Origin: CBDDGJ01 sp965227805
Lineage (GTDB): Bacteria > Pseudomonadota > Alphaproteobacteria > RS24
Assembly (NCBI GenBank): GCA_965227805.1
Contig: CBDDGJ010000003.1
Location: 930,001-994,000 of the forward strand
Direction: 5' to 3'
Length of the DNA stretch: 64,000 nt
Below are positions 1 to 8,536 of this stretch, one piece after another. A program made the position numbers and the translations under genes. Each line of letters opens with the position of its first letter. The stretch's first letter is position 1. The notes below the pieces were generated by a model. That model did no database searches, was not told the origin of the DNA, and worked only from the letters and a program-made list of their open reading frames with translations.

Positions 1-437
1 TGATGTATTGTGCCCACAACCGGTATGCCCTGTGCTTGTAGCTGCAAAAGCCCATAGCCCAGGCTCTGATTATCATGCACAATATCATAATGGTCTGTTT
101 TATCCTGCATATAGGTGGCAAGCCTTTCGCAAAATGTATAAGGTTCGGGAAAGCCGCCCCAATTATGGCTCCACCATTCGAATAGATCCAAACGGTTTGA
201 CATAATTTCCCGATTAAGGCAGGTGATCGGATTGTCGCGCGCATACATATCTAGCGAGGGTAACTTTATCAAACCGATATTTTCATCCAATTCCGGATAA
301 GGTGGGCCAGAAATCACATCCACCTTATGACCTTGTGCAGCCAGAGCCCTGCTTTTATGTTGCAAAAAGACACCTTGCCCACCAACATGGGGCGAGCTGC
401 GATAGCTGGAAAGTAAAATACGTAGAGGTTTGCTCAT
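1..437 (-). CDS. Glycosyltransferase family 4-like protein, N-terminal part
   Basis: The minus-strand reading frame opens at an ATG (435-437) and runs off the left edge, so about 145 N-terminal residues are visible. It begins MSKPLRILLSSYRSSP and continues with the VGGQGVF segment and an ALAAQGHKVDVISG segment, the usual first beta strand, glycine-rich loop and second strand of GT-B fold family 4 glycosyltransferases, which move sugars from nucleotide donors in glycan or glycoconjugate assembly. The donor-binding C-terminal domain lies outside the window, so donor and acceptor cannot be guessed. It may be co-transcribed with the hydrolase gene upstream on the same strand, 51 bases away. Confidence 0.75.
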   Translation of the reverse strand, partial: MSKPLRILLSSYRSSPHVGGQGVFLQHKSRALAAQGHKVDVISGPPYPELDENIGLIKLPSLDMYARDNPITCLNREIMSNRLDLFEWWSHNWGGFPEPYTFCERLATYMQDKTDHYDIVHDNQSLGYGLLQLQAQGIPVVGTIH

Positions 438-488
438 AAATGTGCGTAAGATATGCTTTAGAATTTTGCGGAAGTATAGATGATTCGT

Positions 489-1475
489 TTATCCAAAACG
501 CCGTGTAAGCCAGTCAATCATAAGCGTGGCCAAGGCTTCGGGCTGTTCATTTTGTGTCCAATGGCCGCAATCAGGAATAATATGCGTTTCTAGGTCTTGC
601 ACATATTTGGGCATATTTTCGGCCATGCTGGGCGGCAAGACCAAATCATTTTCGGCACAAATCATCAGGCTTGGCTGCGTCACCTTCTGTTCAAAATTTT
701 TGCTCAAACGCCAATTACGGCTAAAATTACGATACCAGTTTATCGGTCCGCGAAAGCCGGTTTTTTCAAAGGCATTTTTATATATGGCAAAATCTTCATC
801 GGATAAAAGCACATCGCCCGGCCAGCCTGCTTCATCGCTTTCGAGAATTTTCAAAATAGCAAAATTGGTAAAATCAGGGTTGTGCGGTGCATCGGTGTGC
901 AGCATGCCCGCCTTGCGATAAAAACTGCGTAAGCTCTTGGCAACATCGCGTTCCAGTGCAGCCTCGGCCTTGCCATAATCTTGAAAAGCAACAATATACA
1001 TATCGTCCCCCATGACCGCGCGAAAGGCATCAATCGGGTCTTGGGCAAGCCGTGGAATAAAGGGCGTGTTTACCCCGATTAAGCCCGCAATTCGTTCAGG
1101 GTGATGAAAGGGAAGCTGCCATATCATAATGCCGCCCCAATCATGGCCGACAAAAATAGCCTGCTCAATTTCAAGGGCGGCGCATAAATGATCCATATCC
1201 CCACATAAATGCGCCATATCATAAAGCGGCACACTTTGTTCAGTGCCATCATCATTTAAGGCGTTGCCCGTTTCACCATAGCCGCGCTGGTCGGGCGCAA
1301 TAACGTGAAACCCCGCTGCCGCGATTTTAGGCAGAATATGCCGCCAGCTATAGGCAATTTCTGGAAACCCATGACATAATATCACCGAAGGCCTATCTGC
1401 ACGCGGTGTGCCGGCCTCATAAATTGCCATGTGTAAATTTGGTAATTCCAAAATTCGTGACTGTGGCCACTCCAT
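489..1475 (-). CDS. Alpha/beta hydrolase, epoxide hydrolase-like
   Basis: A complete 328-residue alpha/beta hydrolase. HGFPE at 35-39 supplies the oxyanion hole, GHDWGG at 110-115 carries the nucleophile Asp112, Tyr248 in the NWYRN motif is where the lid tyrosine of epoxide hydrolases sits, and Asp277 with His305 complete the triad. An aspartate nucleophile followed by WGG, together with the lid tyrosine, fits soluble epoxide hydrolases, which open epoxides to diols; haloalkane or fluoroacetate dehalogenases are the main alternative. There is no signal peptide, so it should be cytoplasmic. The substrate is not predictable, and the neighbouring glycosyltransferase gives no pathway clue. Confidence 0.85.
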   Translation of the reverse strand: MEWPQSRILELPNLHMAIYEAGTPRADRPSVILCHGFPEIAYSWRHILPKIAAAGFHVIAPDQRGYGETGNALNDDGTEQSVPLYDMAHLCGDMDHLCAALEIEQAIFVGHDWGGIMIWQLPFHHPERIAGLIGVNTPFIPRLAQDPIDAFRAVMGDDMYIVAFQDYGKAEAALERDVAKSLRSFYRKAGMLHTDAPHNPDFTNFAILKILESDEAGWPGDVLLSDEDFAIYKNAFEKTGFRGPINWYRNFSRNWRLSKNFEQKVTQPSLMICAENDLVLPPSMAENMPKYVQDLETHIIPDCGHWTQNEQPEALATLMIDWLTRRFG

Positions 1476-1547
1476 CTATCTCTCCCTGCTTAAGCTATAT
1501 AAACGCCATAACTGACACATAGCATCACTTTATGCCCGCAAACCATA

Positions 1548-1826
1548 TTATTTCTGTAAAAAATGCTGCACTGGCATTTCTTTAACCTTGCGTAAACATA
1601 CATTATCCTGTGTATATTCAAACCCATAAATCACAGCTGTCATCCCGTTAAGCGCCAAACGGCAAAAACCCTGTTCGGATGTAATGGGTAAATCTGCCGG
1701 ACAATCTTCCAAATCAAAATGGGGCACGCTTGCTTCAAATTCTACATAATCGATTATGCATTTTTCTGCTGCAAAGCCGGGATGCATCGCTGCGAAAAAC
1801 AGACCGAGCGTAAGAATATATTTCAT
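1548..1826 (-). CDS. Small exported protein of unknown function
   Basis: I do not recognise this family. The product is 92 residues when started at the ATG followed by AAA, which has a good AAGGAG site seven bases upstream; a GTG nine bases earlier overlaps that site and is less likely. The first 20 residues form a signal peptide (MKYILTLGLFFAAMHPGFAA, cut before Glu). The mature part of about 70 residues has four cysteines (CIID, EDCP, FCRL, NVCL), which in a periplasmic protein suggests two disulfides. It lies alone between two metabolic genes on the same strand. Confidence 0.6.
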   Translation of the reverse strand: MKYILTLGLFFAAMHPGFAAEKCIIDYVEFEASVPHFDLEDCPADLPITSEQGFCRLALNGMTAVIYGFEYTQDNVCLRKVKEMPVQHFLQK

Positions 1827-1935
1827 GAAAATCACTCCTTCATTATATGATATTATATGTGATAATAAGTAGAGGCATTTTATGCAAGCATAAGTTAGGG
1901 CAGTTCCGGCTTGTGATAAATGTGCACCTCTTGTA

Positions 1936-2925
1936 TTACGCGCCCCATAATGCGGGTGTCGGGGGGTGAATCAGCGCCCCTTCAAATTGCAAACCATTTT
2001 CACGATCCCGCGCCAACCAAAGCGGCCCGTCCAGATCAACATAATCGGCATAATGTGCCAAAAGCAAAGCGGGTGCCATGGCAAGCGAGCTGGCCACCAT
2101 ACAGCCCAGCATAATTTTTTTATCCGCCTTTTTTGCCATATCCACCAAAGCGATTGCCTCGCTAAGCCCGCCTGCCTTATCAAGTTTTATATTGATACAA
2201 TTATAACCCGCATCAATATGTGGAAAACTCTCACAATCATGCAAACTCTCATCGGCGCAAAAAGGCAGATTAAAGCGCGCAAGTGCTTTATCTTCACCGC
2301 TTGGCACAGGCTGTTCGATAAGCTCCAGATTAAACGGCGCCAGCGCATCGGCATGATGGGCTAAATCATCGCAAGACCAGCCCTCATTAACATCCACAAT
2401 TAAGCGTTTATGCGGTGCGACGGCACGAATGGCGTGCAGGCGTGCCATATCGCCTTTTATACCGTCTTTGCCGCCGAGTTTGAGTTTTAATAAAGGATAA
2501 GCCGCAGCAGTTTCCACAGCACGCGCCATGGCTTGGGGGGTATCCAGAGAAATTGTATAGGCAGTTTGCGTCACGTGAGGCGGCGCGAGGCCGGCAAGCG
2601 CCCATACGGGTTTATGCGCCTGTTTGGCGCGCAAATCCCATAACGCACAATCAAGCGCACAGCGCGCCGCGCCGGGCATAAGCGCGGTTTGCATATCTTT
2701 TTGTGTCATGCCTTTTTCAAAGGCAGGGCTAATCTGCTCTATTGTTGCACTTACAGTTTCAATGGTTTCGCCATAGCGTGCATAGGGCACGGCCTCACCG
2801 CGTCCTTTATAATCTCCGTCATATATCTCGACCACAATCACCTCTGCCGTGCGCTTTTCGCCCCGTGCGATCCGAAAAGGGGTTTTTAGAGGCAGGCTTT
2901 CTGCTGTAATTGATATATGTCGCAT
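1936..2925 (-). CDS. Dipeptide epimerase (enolase superfamily, L-Ala-D/L-Glu epimerase type)
   Basis: A muconate-lactonizing-type member of the enolase superfamily. The LKLKLG segment carries the KxK acid/base lysine, and the metal ligands are the Asp of IVDVNEGW, the Glu of LIEQP and the Asp of CADES. The second catalytic lysine sits in IKLDKAGG, and the DLDGP motif near the C-terminus is the DxD signature that binds the dipeptide alpha-amino group in L-Ala-D/L-Glu epimerases. The enzyme interconverts Ala-Glu-type dipeptides, usually in murein peptide recycling. I start it at the ATG before CGACAT because AAGGA precedes it, though the spacing is short; an ATG 18 bases earlier is the alternative. 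Confidence 0.85.
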   Translation of the reverse strand: MRHISITAESLPLKTPFRIARGEKRTAEVIVVEIYDGDYKGRGEAVPYARYGETIETVSATIEQISPAFEKGMTQKDMQTALMPGAARCALDCALWDLRAKQAHKPVWALAGLAPPHVTQTAYTISLDTPQAMARAVETAAAYPLLKLKLGGKDGIKGDMARLHAIRAVAPHKRLIVDVNEGWSCDDLAHHADALAPFNLELIEQPVPSGEDKALARFNLPFCADESLHDCESFPHIDAGYNCINIKLDKAGGLSEAIALVDMAKKADKKIMLGCMVASSLAMAPALLLAHYADYVDLDGPLWLARDRENGLQFEGALIHPPTPALWGA

Positions 2926-2961
2926 ATTGTCCTTCACGCCCATAAGTGATAAAGGTTTTTC

Positions 2962-2991
2962 TTGCAGTTTAGGGTAACTTGTCTATATAAG
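2962..2991 (+). promoter_or_regulatory. Candidate sigma70 promoter of the ferredoxin gene
   Basis: TTGCAG (2962-2967) is followed by TATATA (2984-2989, spacing 16) or TATAAG (2986-2991, spacing 18), 40-45 bases before the ferredoxin start codon. It is the only promoter-like pair in the 90-base divergent gap. Read by eye only. Confidence 0.45.
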
Positions 2992-3031
2992 ATACACATA
3001 TTTTGACGTAGAGCAGATGGAGAATATTGAA

Positions 3032-3352
3032 ATGGCAAAAATCACCTTTGTAGAAAATAATGGAACCGAACATATACATGAAGGCGAGACTGGCATGTCG
3101 GTTATGGAAGTGGCCATAAAAAATAATGTGCCCGGCATTGATGCCGATTGTGGTGGGTCATGTGCTTGTGCAACATGCCATGTATATGTTGATGCGAACT
3201 GGGTGGATAAAATCGGGGCGCGCGAAGATATGGAAGAAGATATGCTGGATTTTGCCTTTGATGTGCGTGATAATAGCCGCTTATCTTGCCAGATTAAAAT
3301 CAGTGATGACCTTGACGGCCTGAAGGTTAATTTGCCCGAAAAACAATTCTAG
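3032..3352 (+). CDS. 2Fe-2S ferredoxin, adrenodoxin type
   Basis: A 106-residue small electron carrier. The cluster ligands are the cysteines of DADCGGSCACATC and a fourth cysteine in RLSCQIK, the spacing of vertebrate-type (adrenodoxin/FdxB-like) ferredoxins that feed cytochrome P450s, ring hydroxylases or Fe-S and heme biosynthesis. The ATG at 3032 is preferred over the one at 3017 because GGAG lies nine bases before it. No hscBA or isc genes are adjacent, so a specific role in Fe-S assembly cannot be inferred. It converges on hemY, with 46 bases between them. Confidence 0.88.
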   Translation: MAKITFVENNGTEHIHEGETGMSVMEVAIKNNVPGIDADCGGSCACATCHVYVDANWVDKIGAREDMEEDMLDFAFDVRDNSRLSCQIKISDDLDGLKVNLPEKQF

Positions 3353-3398
3353 TTTTTTTGCAAAAACGCGAAAGGTATACCTTAATCTATATGTCGTT

Positions 3399-4742
3399 TT
3401 AGGGCTTTATAGCCGGAAACAAAGGAGCAAGCTGCGGCGTGGGTGTGTGCCAGTGCACCACGCCGAATTTTCCGCTTATCGGGCATACAGCCTGCCATTT
3501 TGATAAACGATGCCCCTCACTATACCAGCCCGCATCAAAAGCGGCGCGGCGCGCCTTATCCACCCATTCGCGTGCCTTGCCATCATGTCCGTTGCCGCTT
3601 TCTATGTCGCCCATAAGCATATAAATACGCTGTGTGGCTGTTTCATCTTTTATATAGGGTATAAGCAAATTGCGGGCGATCGCCCATTTTTGTGCCCCAA
3701 TCGCTAAACGCGCCCGCATAATGTGGCTTTCAATATGATCCGGATTTTGCTTGATAAGCGCACGCGCCGCATTAAAGGTCGTAAGCGCTGGTTGGTCACG
3801 ATAGCAGTAAAGCCACGCATCGGCCAGATCAGGATGCGGGTGATGCGCCCAGGCGTGAATTAAAATTTTGCGCGCATGGCGTATATCGTTTATTTGTGCA
3901 TAAATCCGTGCAGTTAAAGCAAGCAGGGGAATAAAATGTGGCTGCAGTTTTAGGGTGCGCGTGGCATATTTCAATAAAGATTTTATATCATCTGTTTTGG
4001 GGGGTGGGCTTGCGGATAAGCGGTGTTCAATTTTAGCAACGCAAATCATGGCATCATATTTTTGCTTCTCGGCCACGCGAATTGCTTTGGCGCGAAGCAT
4101 GTTCTGTAAGGCGGTTTCGGCCTCTTGCCAATCTTCACCGCGTGCGGCGGTTTCAAACAAGGCGCGTAACGCCCAGGGCGTATTGGGCGCATCGTCAAGC
4201 GCCGTGGCAGCAAGGCTTAGGGCTTGTCCATAATCTTTTTTCTGCACTGCTAAATAGTAAAGCCCTTCTTGCCCAAATAGACGGGTTTGCGTATCGGCTG
4301 CATCATGGCTTAATTTTCGAAAGCCTACATGTGCCGCGTCATGGTCACCGCGCATATATGAAATTTGTGCATCCATAATAACTGGCAGGCTGTGATGTGG
4401 CACATTTTTATGCACTTTTGCCAGTAATTTTTGTGCCTGCTCAAAATCACCCGTGCCCAACAGCATAAAGGCGCGTGACATATATCCATCCGCATCTGCA
4501 ATATGGCGTTCTTTGCGTTTTTGCAAAGCGCGCTGTGGCATTTGCCACAGCCAGACGATTGCCAGCACTATAATAGAAAAACATAAGAGTAAAAAAATAA
4601 CGGATATAATACCGATGCTGGTCGGCAGTGAGACTTCTATGCCGGAAAAATTAAGGCGCCACATCCCATCAAACCGCAATAAGAAGAATAAAATAACAGA
4701 TATGAACGCGGCAAAACTCAAATAACGAAAGGCGTGTTTCAT
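3399..4742 (-). CDS. hemY: HemY-like TPR membrane protein
   Basis: A 447-residue inner-membrane protein with two N-terminal hydrophobic helices (about 4-22 and 40-68) and a long cytoplasmic or periplasmic array of tetratricopeptide-like helices, the architecture of the HemY N-terminal family. Its exact biochemical role in heme synthesis is unsettled. It is the last gene of hemC-hemD-mitofilin-hemY, an order typical of Alphaproteobacteria. The start codon overlaps the stop of the upstream gene (ATGA, 4739-4742), which fixes the start and implies translational coupling; a longer upstream reading frame is not the real start. Confidence 0.85.
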   Translation of the reverse strand: MKHAFRYLSFAAFISVILFFLLRFDGMWRLNFSGIEVSLPTSIGIISVIFLLLCFSIIVLAIVWLWQMPQRALQKRKERHIADADGYMSRAFMLLGTGDFEQAQKLLAKVHKNVPHHSLPVIMDAQISYMRGDHDAAHVGFRKLSHDAADTQTRLFGQEGLYYLAVQKKDYGQALSLAATALDDAPNTPWALRALFETAARGEDWQEAETALQNMLRAKAIRVAEKQKYDAMICVAKIEHRLSASPPPKTDDIKSLLKYATRTLKLQPHFIPLLALTARIYAQINDIRHARKILIHAWAHHPHPDLADAWLYCYRDQPALTTFNAARALIKQNPDHIESHIMRARLAIGAQKWAIARNLLIPYIKDETATQRIYMLMGDIESGNGHDGKAREWVDKARRAAFDAGWYSEGHRLSKWQAVCPISGKFGVVHWHTPTPQLAPLFPAIKP

Positions 4743-5605
4743 GGCGTCAGCATCTCTTGTCTCAGTGTATTGATAAGAGGGGTGAGGGCAATATGCGCAT
4801 CCAAACGCTGCTGCCATGCATCAAGACTGGTTTTTACATCAGGGGAAAGCGCCGCGATTATGCTTTGCAAACGGGTTAAATCATTATCAAGCAGCGCCTC
4901 ACGCAGTGCGGCAAAAGATGAAAGCTGCGGGGTCGCTTGCACCCGCTTCACTTGTATCAGCCCCCCGCTTAATTTATCAATATGGGTGCCCCAAAAAGAG
5001 CGCGTGGCCGGGGCAGAGGCCATAGCCGTCCGGCTATTTTGCCATAGGCGAAGCTCTTCAATCAGCATAAGCCGTGTGGCAATGCCGCTTTCGGCATAGG
5101 GTTTTAAGGTCTGATAATGCATAGGCAATAAATGCGGTTTTGCCGCCGCCAATGCGTCTGTGAAGCTATGTCCGTTTTGTATCAGCACAACCAGCCGGGC
5201 GAAATGATTATCAGCTTTTATATAGCGTATCTCAGATGCAGGTGGTTGTTGCGGCGGGGATGGTTGTTGTGTTTGGATCTGACCAAGCGTATCTTGCAGA
5301 TGATCAAGTCTTTCGGTTAGCGCGCGCATATCGGCTTTATTTTGCGCTTTAAGGGCGGCAATTTCACCCACGGGCACAGCGGTGGCAGGCTTATTTATAG
5401 GGGTAGGCTCTGGCGCAAAAAGGGCGTGGTTTAACCGCTGATAGAGCGTGCTGAATGTGCCATTTATATAGAAAATAAAACATAATCCCCCGATAATTCC
5501 TAGCGGCAAGATAAATTTCAAACCCACACTCCGCGCAATATGTTTTATTTTTTGCCTAAAAGACGGGCTGTCTATTTGATCAATAATGTCACCATCTTCA
5601 TACAT
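4739..5605 (-). CDS. Mitofilin/Mic60-like inner-membrane protein
   Basis: A 288-residue protein with a short cytoplasmic N-terminus, one membrane helix at about 30-50, a proline-rich linker, a coiled coil at about 80-115 (ALKAQNKADMRALTERLDHL) and an alpha-helical C-terminal domain. This is the plan of the alphaproteobacterial mitofilin homologue (COG4223), the bacterial relative of mitochondrial MICOS Mic60, thought to shape or tether the inner membrane. Its place between hemD and hemY is the classic alphaproteobacterial position and is the main reason for the call, since sequence identity in this family is low. Confidence 0.75.
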   Translation of the reverse strand: MYEDGDIIDQIDSPSFRQKIKHIARSVGLKFILPLGIIGGLCFIFYINGTFSTLYQRLNHALFAPEPTPINKPATAVPVGEIAALKAQNKADMRALTERLDHLQDTLGQIQTQQPSPPQQPPASEIRYIKADNHFARLVVLIQNGHSFTDALAAAKPHLLPMHYQTLKPYAESGIATRLMLIEELRLWQNSRTAMASAPATRSFWGTHIDKLSGGLIQVKRVQATPQLSSFAALREALLDNDLTRLQSIIAALSPDVKTSLDAWQQRLDAHIALTPLINTLRQEMLTP

Positions 5606-5620
5606 AGGCGATAATCTATA

Positions 5621-6367
5621 CTAATTTGCCGTGGTTTGGGTGAATTTTTTAATCAATGCAAACAGGCTTGCTTCATTACCGGCGGCGGCATGGGCGGTGA
5701 ACCCGTAATGACGCGCTCTATCCGCAACCGCGGTAGACAGGCAAAAAGCAAGTGGTAATGGAAAAAGCCCCTGTGCCCCCTCCTGTGCCCTCTCCTGTGC
5801 CCTCTGGCGGGCGGCGTGCATAAAAACCTCAACACTACGCGGCGAATAAAATAAAATGCCGTCATAAAGTTTTTGGTGGAGTTTTTGCGCATTTTCAAAG
5901 GCAAGCTGGGCGATTGCCTCGGCGTGATAAGCGATTTCTCGCTGATAGGCAATGGCGCGCGCGCGCAATAAGGCGGCCAAATCGCCCGCAATATGGCGGC
6001 CACATATATGTAAAATCGTGCCGCCCTTATCATGTTCGGCAATGGTGTCGGCCAATGCATCAACTGTGCCATGGCTTGTGAAAATCTGGGTTAAGCCGGC
6101 ATCCCGACAGGTATGCGCCGTCATTGCACCAATTGCAAAAGCGGGAAGAGCATTATAGAGCGCATAGTGAGGCGCTAAACGGGCAAAGGCACGCACGCCA
6201 TTACTGCTGGTAAATGCAAAGCCGGTAATATGCGTCATATCCGGCTTAATATCATCTAAAAATTTTATGGTCATAAGCGGCGCAATATCGCATTCATGCC
6301 CGGCGGCTCTAAGAGCGACAGCACTACGTTTTGCATCGGGAAGCGGGCGGGTTATCAAAAAACGCAT
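5621..6367 (-). CDS. hemD: Uroporphyrinogen-III synthase
   Basis: Closes and rearranges hydroxymethylbilane to uroporphyrinogen III, the step after HemC. The product of about 248 residues starts MRFLITRPLPDA, the usual HemD opening, and carries the conserved ITGFAFTSSNGVRAF and ILFYSPRSVEVF segments of the two Rossmann-like lobes. The ATG is chosen over a GTG nine bases upstream. The hemC stop lies 13 bases upstream, so they form one operon. An unusual low-complexity insert of RAQE repeats interrupts the protein late in the second half (see the repeat at 5771-5806). Confidence 0.9.
   Translation of the reverse strand: MRFLITRPLPDAKRSAVALRAAGHECDIAPLMTIKFLDDIKPDMTHITGFAFTSSNGVRAFARLAPHYALYNALPAFAIGAMTAHTCRDAGLTQIFTSHGTVDALADTIAEHDKGGTILHICGRHIAGDLAALLRARAIAYQREIAYHAEAIAQLAFENAQKLHQKLYDGILFYSPRSVEVFMHAARQRAQERAQEGAQGLFPLPLAFCLSTAVADRARHYGFTAHAAAGNEASLFALIKKFTQTTAN
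5771..5806 (-). repeat. Three 12-bp tandem repeats inside hemD
   Basis: Three copies of ctgtgccctctc (one with a C for T change, one ending in G) lie in frame within hemD and encode an Arg/Glu-Ala-Gln-Glu/Gly run. Being a multiple of three, copy-number change would add or remove four residues without breaking the frame. The insert sits in a surface segment between conserved HemD motifs. Confidence 0.8.
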
Positions 6368-6380
6368 AAATCCCACATAG

Positions 6381-7325
6381 TCATGCGTGCCCCACTAAAT
6401 GTGGTGCCTCCTGGCGTATTTGTGCTGCCAGCTGTGTTCCTAATTGCGCCGCATCCGCATGCAAGGCATGCCCTTTACATTCAGCCATCTGTTGCCCATC
6501 CATAGATAATAAACGCACAGTTAAATGCACATGCCCCGCCTTTAGATAGGCATAAGCGGCAATGGGTGACTGGCACGACCCCTGAATTGCGGCCAAAAAG
6601 CTGCGCTCGGCTCTAACACATGTGGCTGTTGGCGCATCATGCAGACCTTCTAATAAAGCACATATTTCAACATTATTGCGTAAAACCTGTATGCATAAAG
6701 CGCCTTGCCCCGCAGCCGGTAACATAAGCTCTACCGGCAAAATGGCATGGGCATGCGTTGTCATATTGAGACGTTTAAGGCCAGCATAAGCTAAAAGCGT
6801 GGCATCTGGCCCATGGGGTGCGCGTAATTTTTGCAAGCGTGTCGCCACATTGCCGCGCAATATGTCCAGCCGAATATCTGGCCGCTTATAACGAATTTGC
6901 ATTTGCCGTCTTAAAGACGCCGTGCCAAGATGCGCCCCATTTTCGAGTAAATCCAAGCTATGCATCGGGTCGGATATGGATTGTCGCGGCGGCGCGGCTA
7001 AAATGAGCACATCGCGCGCATCTTCGCGCGGCGGAATAGCGGCAATGGTAAATTCACCCATATCTTGTGTGGGCATATCTTTTAGACTATGCACCGCCAT
7101 ATCAACCGTGCCCTTGCGTAAGGCGGCATCCAGCTCTTGGGTAAATAACCCTTTGCCACCTATTTCGGTAAGCGCTTGATTCAAAATGCGGTCGCCCTTG
7201 GTAGAAAAGCTGATAATGTCAACATCAATCCCTTGCGCGCGTATATAATCGGCAACATAATTGCTTTGCGCCATCGCCAGAGGCGACGCGCGCGAGGCAA
7301 TTTTGACGTGCTTGGAATTTCGCAT
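6381..7325 (-). CDS. hemC: Porphobilinogen deaminase (hydroxymethylbilane synthase)
   Basis: Polymerises four porphobilinogen units into hydroxymethylbilane. The 314-residue protein begins with the KIASRASPLAMAQ motif, contains STKGDRI and VHSLKDMPT for substrate and cofactor binding, and has the dipyrromethane-anchoring cysteine in the GSCQSPIAAYA segment (usual GGCQVPIG). It heads the hemC-hemD-mitofilin-hemY operon and is divergent from tsaD, with about 90 bases between the start codons. Confidence 0.95.
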   Translation of the reverse strand: MRNSKHVKIASRASPLAMAQSNYVADYIRAQGIDVDIISFSTKGDRILNQALTEIGGKGLFTQELDAALRKGTVDMAVHSLKDMPTQDMGEFTIAAIPPREDARDVLILAAPPRQSISDPMHSLDLLENGAHLGTASLRRQMQIRYKRPDIRLDILRGNVATRLQKLRAPHGPDATLLAYAGLKRLNMTTHAHAILPVELMLPAAGQGALCIQVLRNNVEICALLEGLHDAPTATCVRAERSFLAAIQGSCQSPIAAYAYLKAGHVHLTVRLLSMDGQQMAECKGHALHADAAQLGTQLAAQIRQEAPHLVGHA

Positions 7326-7375
7326 AATGGCAAATCCTGCTTATTCAATTCTCATTGTGCATGCTATAAAGGGGT

Positions 7376-7404
7376 TTGCTATTTTCGTCCAGCAAGACTA
7401 TTAT
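7376..7404 (+). promoter_or_regulatory. Candidate tsaD promoter giving a near-leaderless mRNA
   Basis: TTGCTA (7376-7381) and TATTAT (7399-7404) are spaced by exactly 17 bases. Initiation about seven bases downstream would start the transcript near 7411, only about five bases before the tsaD ATG at 7416. No Shine-Dalgarno sequence precedes that ATG, which is consistent with a very short leader. Confidence 0.5.
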
Positions 7405-7415
7405 TTCTACCCCTT

Positions 7416-8480
7416 ATGACACCATCATTCACATTATTGGGCATTGAAACCAGCTGCGATGAAACGGCGGCGGCGCTTGTGCGCGTCACCAAAGCAACCA
7501 TGCGCGGCGAGATTTTATCGAATATTGTGCTATCGCAAATAGACGCACATGCGCCTTATGGCGGGGTTGTGCCGGAAATTGCGGCGCGGGCGCATTTAAG
7601 CCAGCTAGACCATATTATTCGCCGCGCCTTGACACAGGCACAATGCGACCTTTCCGATATAGATGCGATTGCCGTAACGGCAGGCCCCGGACTTATTGGC
7701 GGGGTAATGATTGGGCTTACAACAGCAAAGGCGCTGGCAGTGGCCGCGCAAAAGCCGCTGCTTGCTGTTAATCATTTAGAGGGGCATGCTTTATCTGTGC
7801 GGCTTGCGCGGTCTATAGCCTTTCCTTATTTGCTACTTCTGGTTTCGGGCGGGCATTGCCAGCTTTTGGCCGTTGCCGATATAGGCGATTATCGGCTTTA
7901 TGGCAGCACGCGTGATGATGCGGTTGGTGAAGCCTTTGACAAGGCTGCAAAATTGATGGGGCTGGGATATCCGGGGGGGCCTGCCATTGAACATGCAGCA
8001 CAAACGGGCGATGCAAATCGCTTTCGCTTACCCCGCCCCTTTATGCAGACACCGCATTGCGATTTTTCTTTTTCGGGGCTAAAGACAGCTCTGCGCCAAA
8101 CCGCGCATATCCATGCCCCGCTTACGGAGCAAGATGTTGCCGATTTGGCCGCTGCTATGCAAAGCGCGATTATTGATTGTTTACGTGATCGGTGCGAAAA
8201 CGCTTTTGATTTATTTCGCAAAGATTTTCCACATCAAAAAAACCCATTGCTGGTTATTGCCGGTGGCGTGGCTGCGAATAAGGCTTTGCGGCATGCATTA
8301 TCCCAAAGTGCAGCACAAAACGGTTTTGGCTATGAGGCGGCACCGATAGAGTTATGCACCGATAATGCCGCGATGATTGCCTGGGCGGGGGCAGAATATT
8401 TTGCACGCGGGCAGATAGAAGATTTTACGGCTATGCTCGAACTGCCCGCCCGGGCGCGCTGGCCGCTTGCTGGTGCATGA
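7416..8480 (+). CDS. tsaD: tRNA N6-adenosine threonylcarbamoyltransferase
   Basis: Transfers the threonylcarbamoyl group to A37 of ANN-decoding tRNAs, acting with TsaB and TsaE. The 354-residue Kae1/TsaD protein opens with LLGIETSCDETAAA, has the nucleotide-binding TAGPGL at about 88-93, the metal-ligand motif HLEGH at 120-124 and SGGH at 144-147, and a C-terminal GGVAANKALR segment. A much longer open frame exists upstream, but family homology begins at this ATG and the upstream part overlaps hemC. Gene order with divergent hemC is conserved in Alphaproteobacteria. Confidence 0.95.
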   Translation: MTPSFTLLGIETSCDETAAALVRVTKATMRGEILSNIVLSQIDAHAPYGGVVPEIAARAHLSQLDHIIRRALTQAQCDLSDIDAIAVTAGPGLIGGVMIGLTTAKALAVAAQKPLLAVNHLEGHALSVRLARSIAFPYLLLLVSGGHCQLLAVADIGDYRLYGSTRDDAVGEAFDKAAKLMGLGYPGGPAIEHAAQTGDANRFRLPRPFMQTPHCDFSFSGLKTALRQTAHIHAPLTEQDVADLAAAMQSAIIDCLRDRCENAFDLFRKDFPHQKNPLLVIAGGVAANKALRHALSQSAAQNGFGYEAAPIELCTDNAAMIAWAGAEYFARGQIEDFTAMLELPARARWPLAGA

Positions 8481-8536
8481 CCATCATATCGCCCATGTGT
8501 TCTAAAGCGGCCAAATTTCCGGCCATTTGCGCGCAT

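Noticed and set aside
3399..4817. HemY start 25 codons upstream
   Set aside because: The extra part overlaps the mitofilin gene; the ATGA overlap at 4739-4742 fixes the start.
7176..7415. N-terminal extension of TsaD by 80 residues
   Set aside because: It lies over hemC, has no conserved sequence, and TsaD homology begins at the ATG at 7416.
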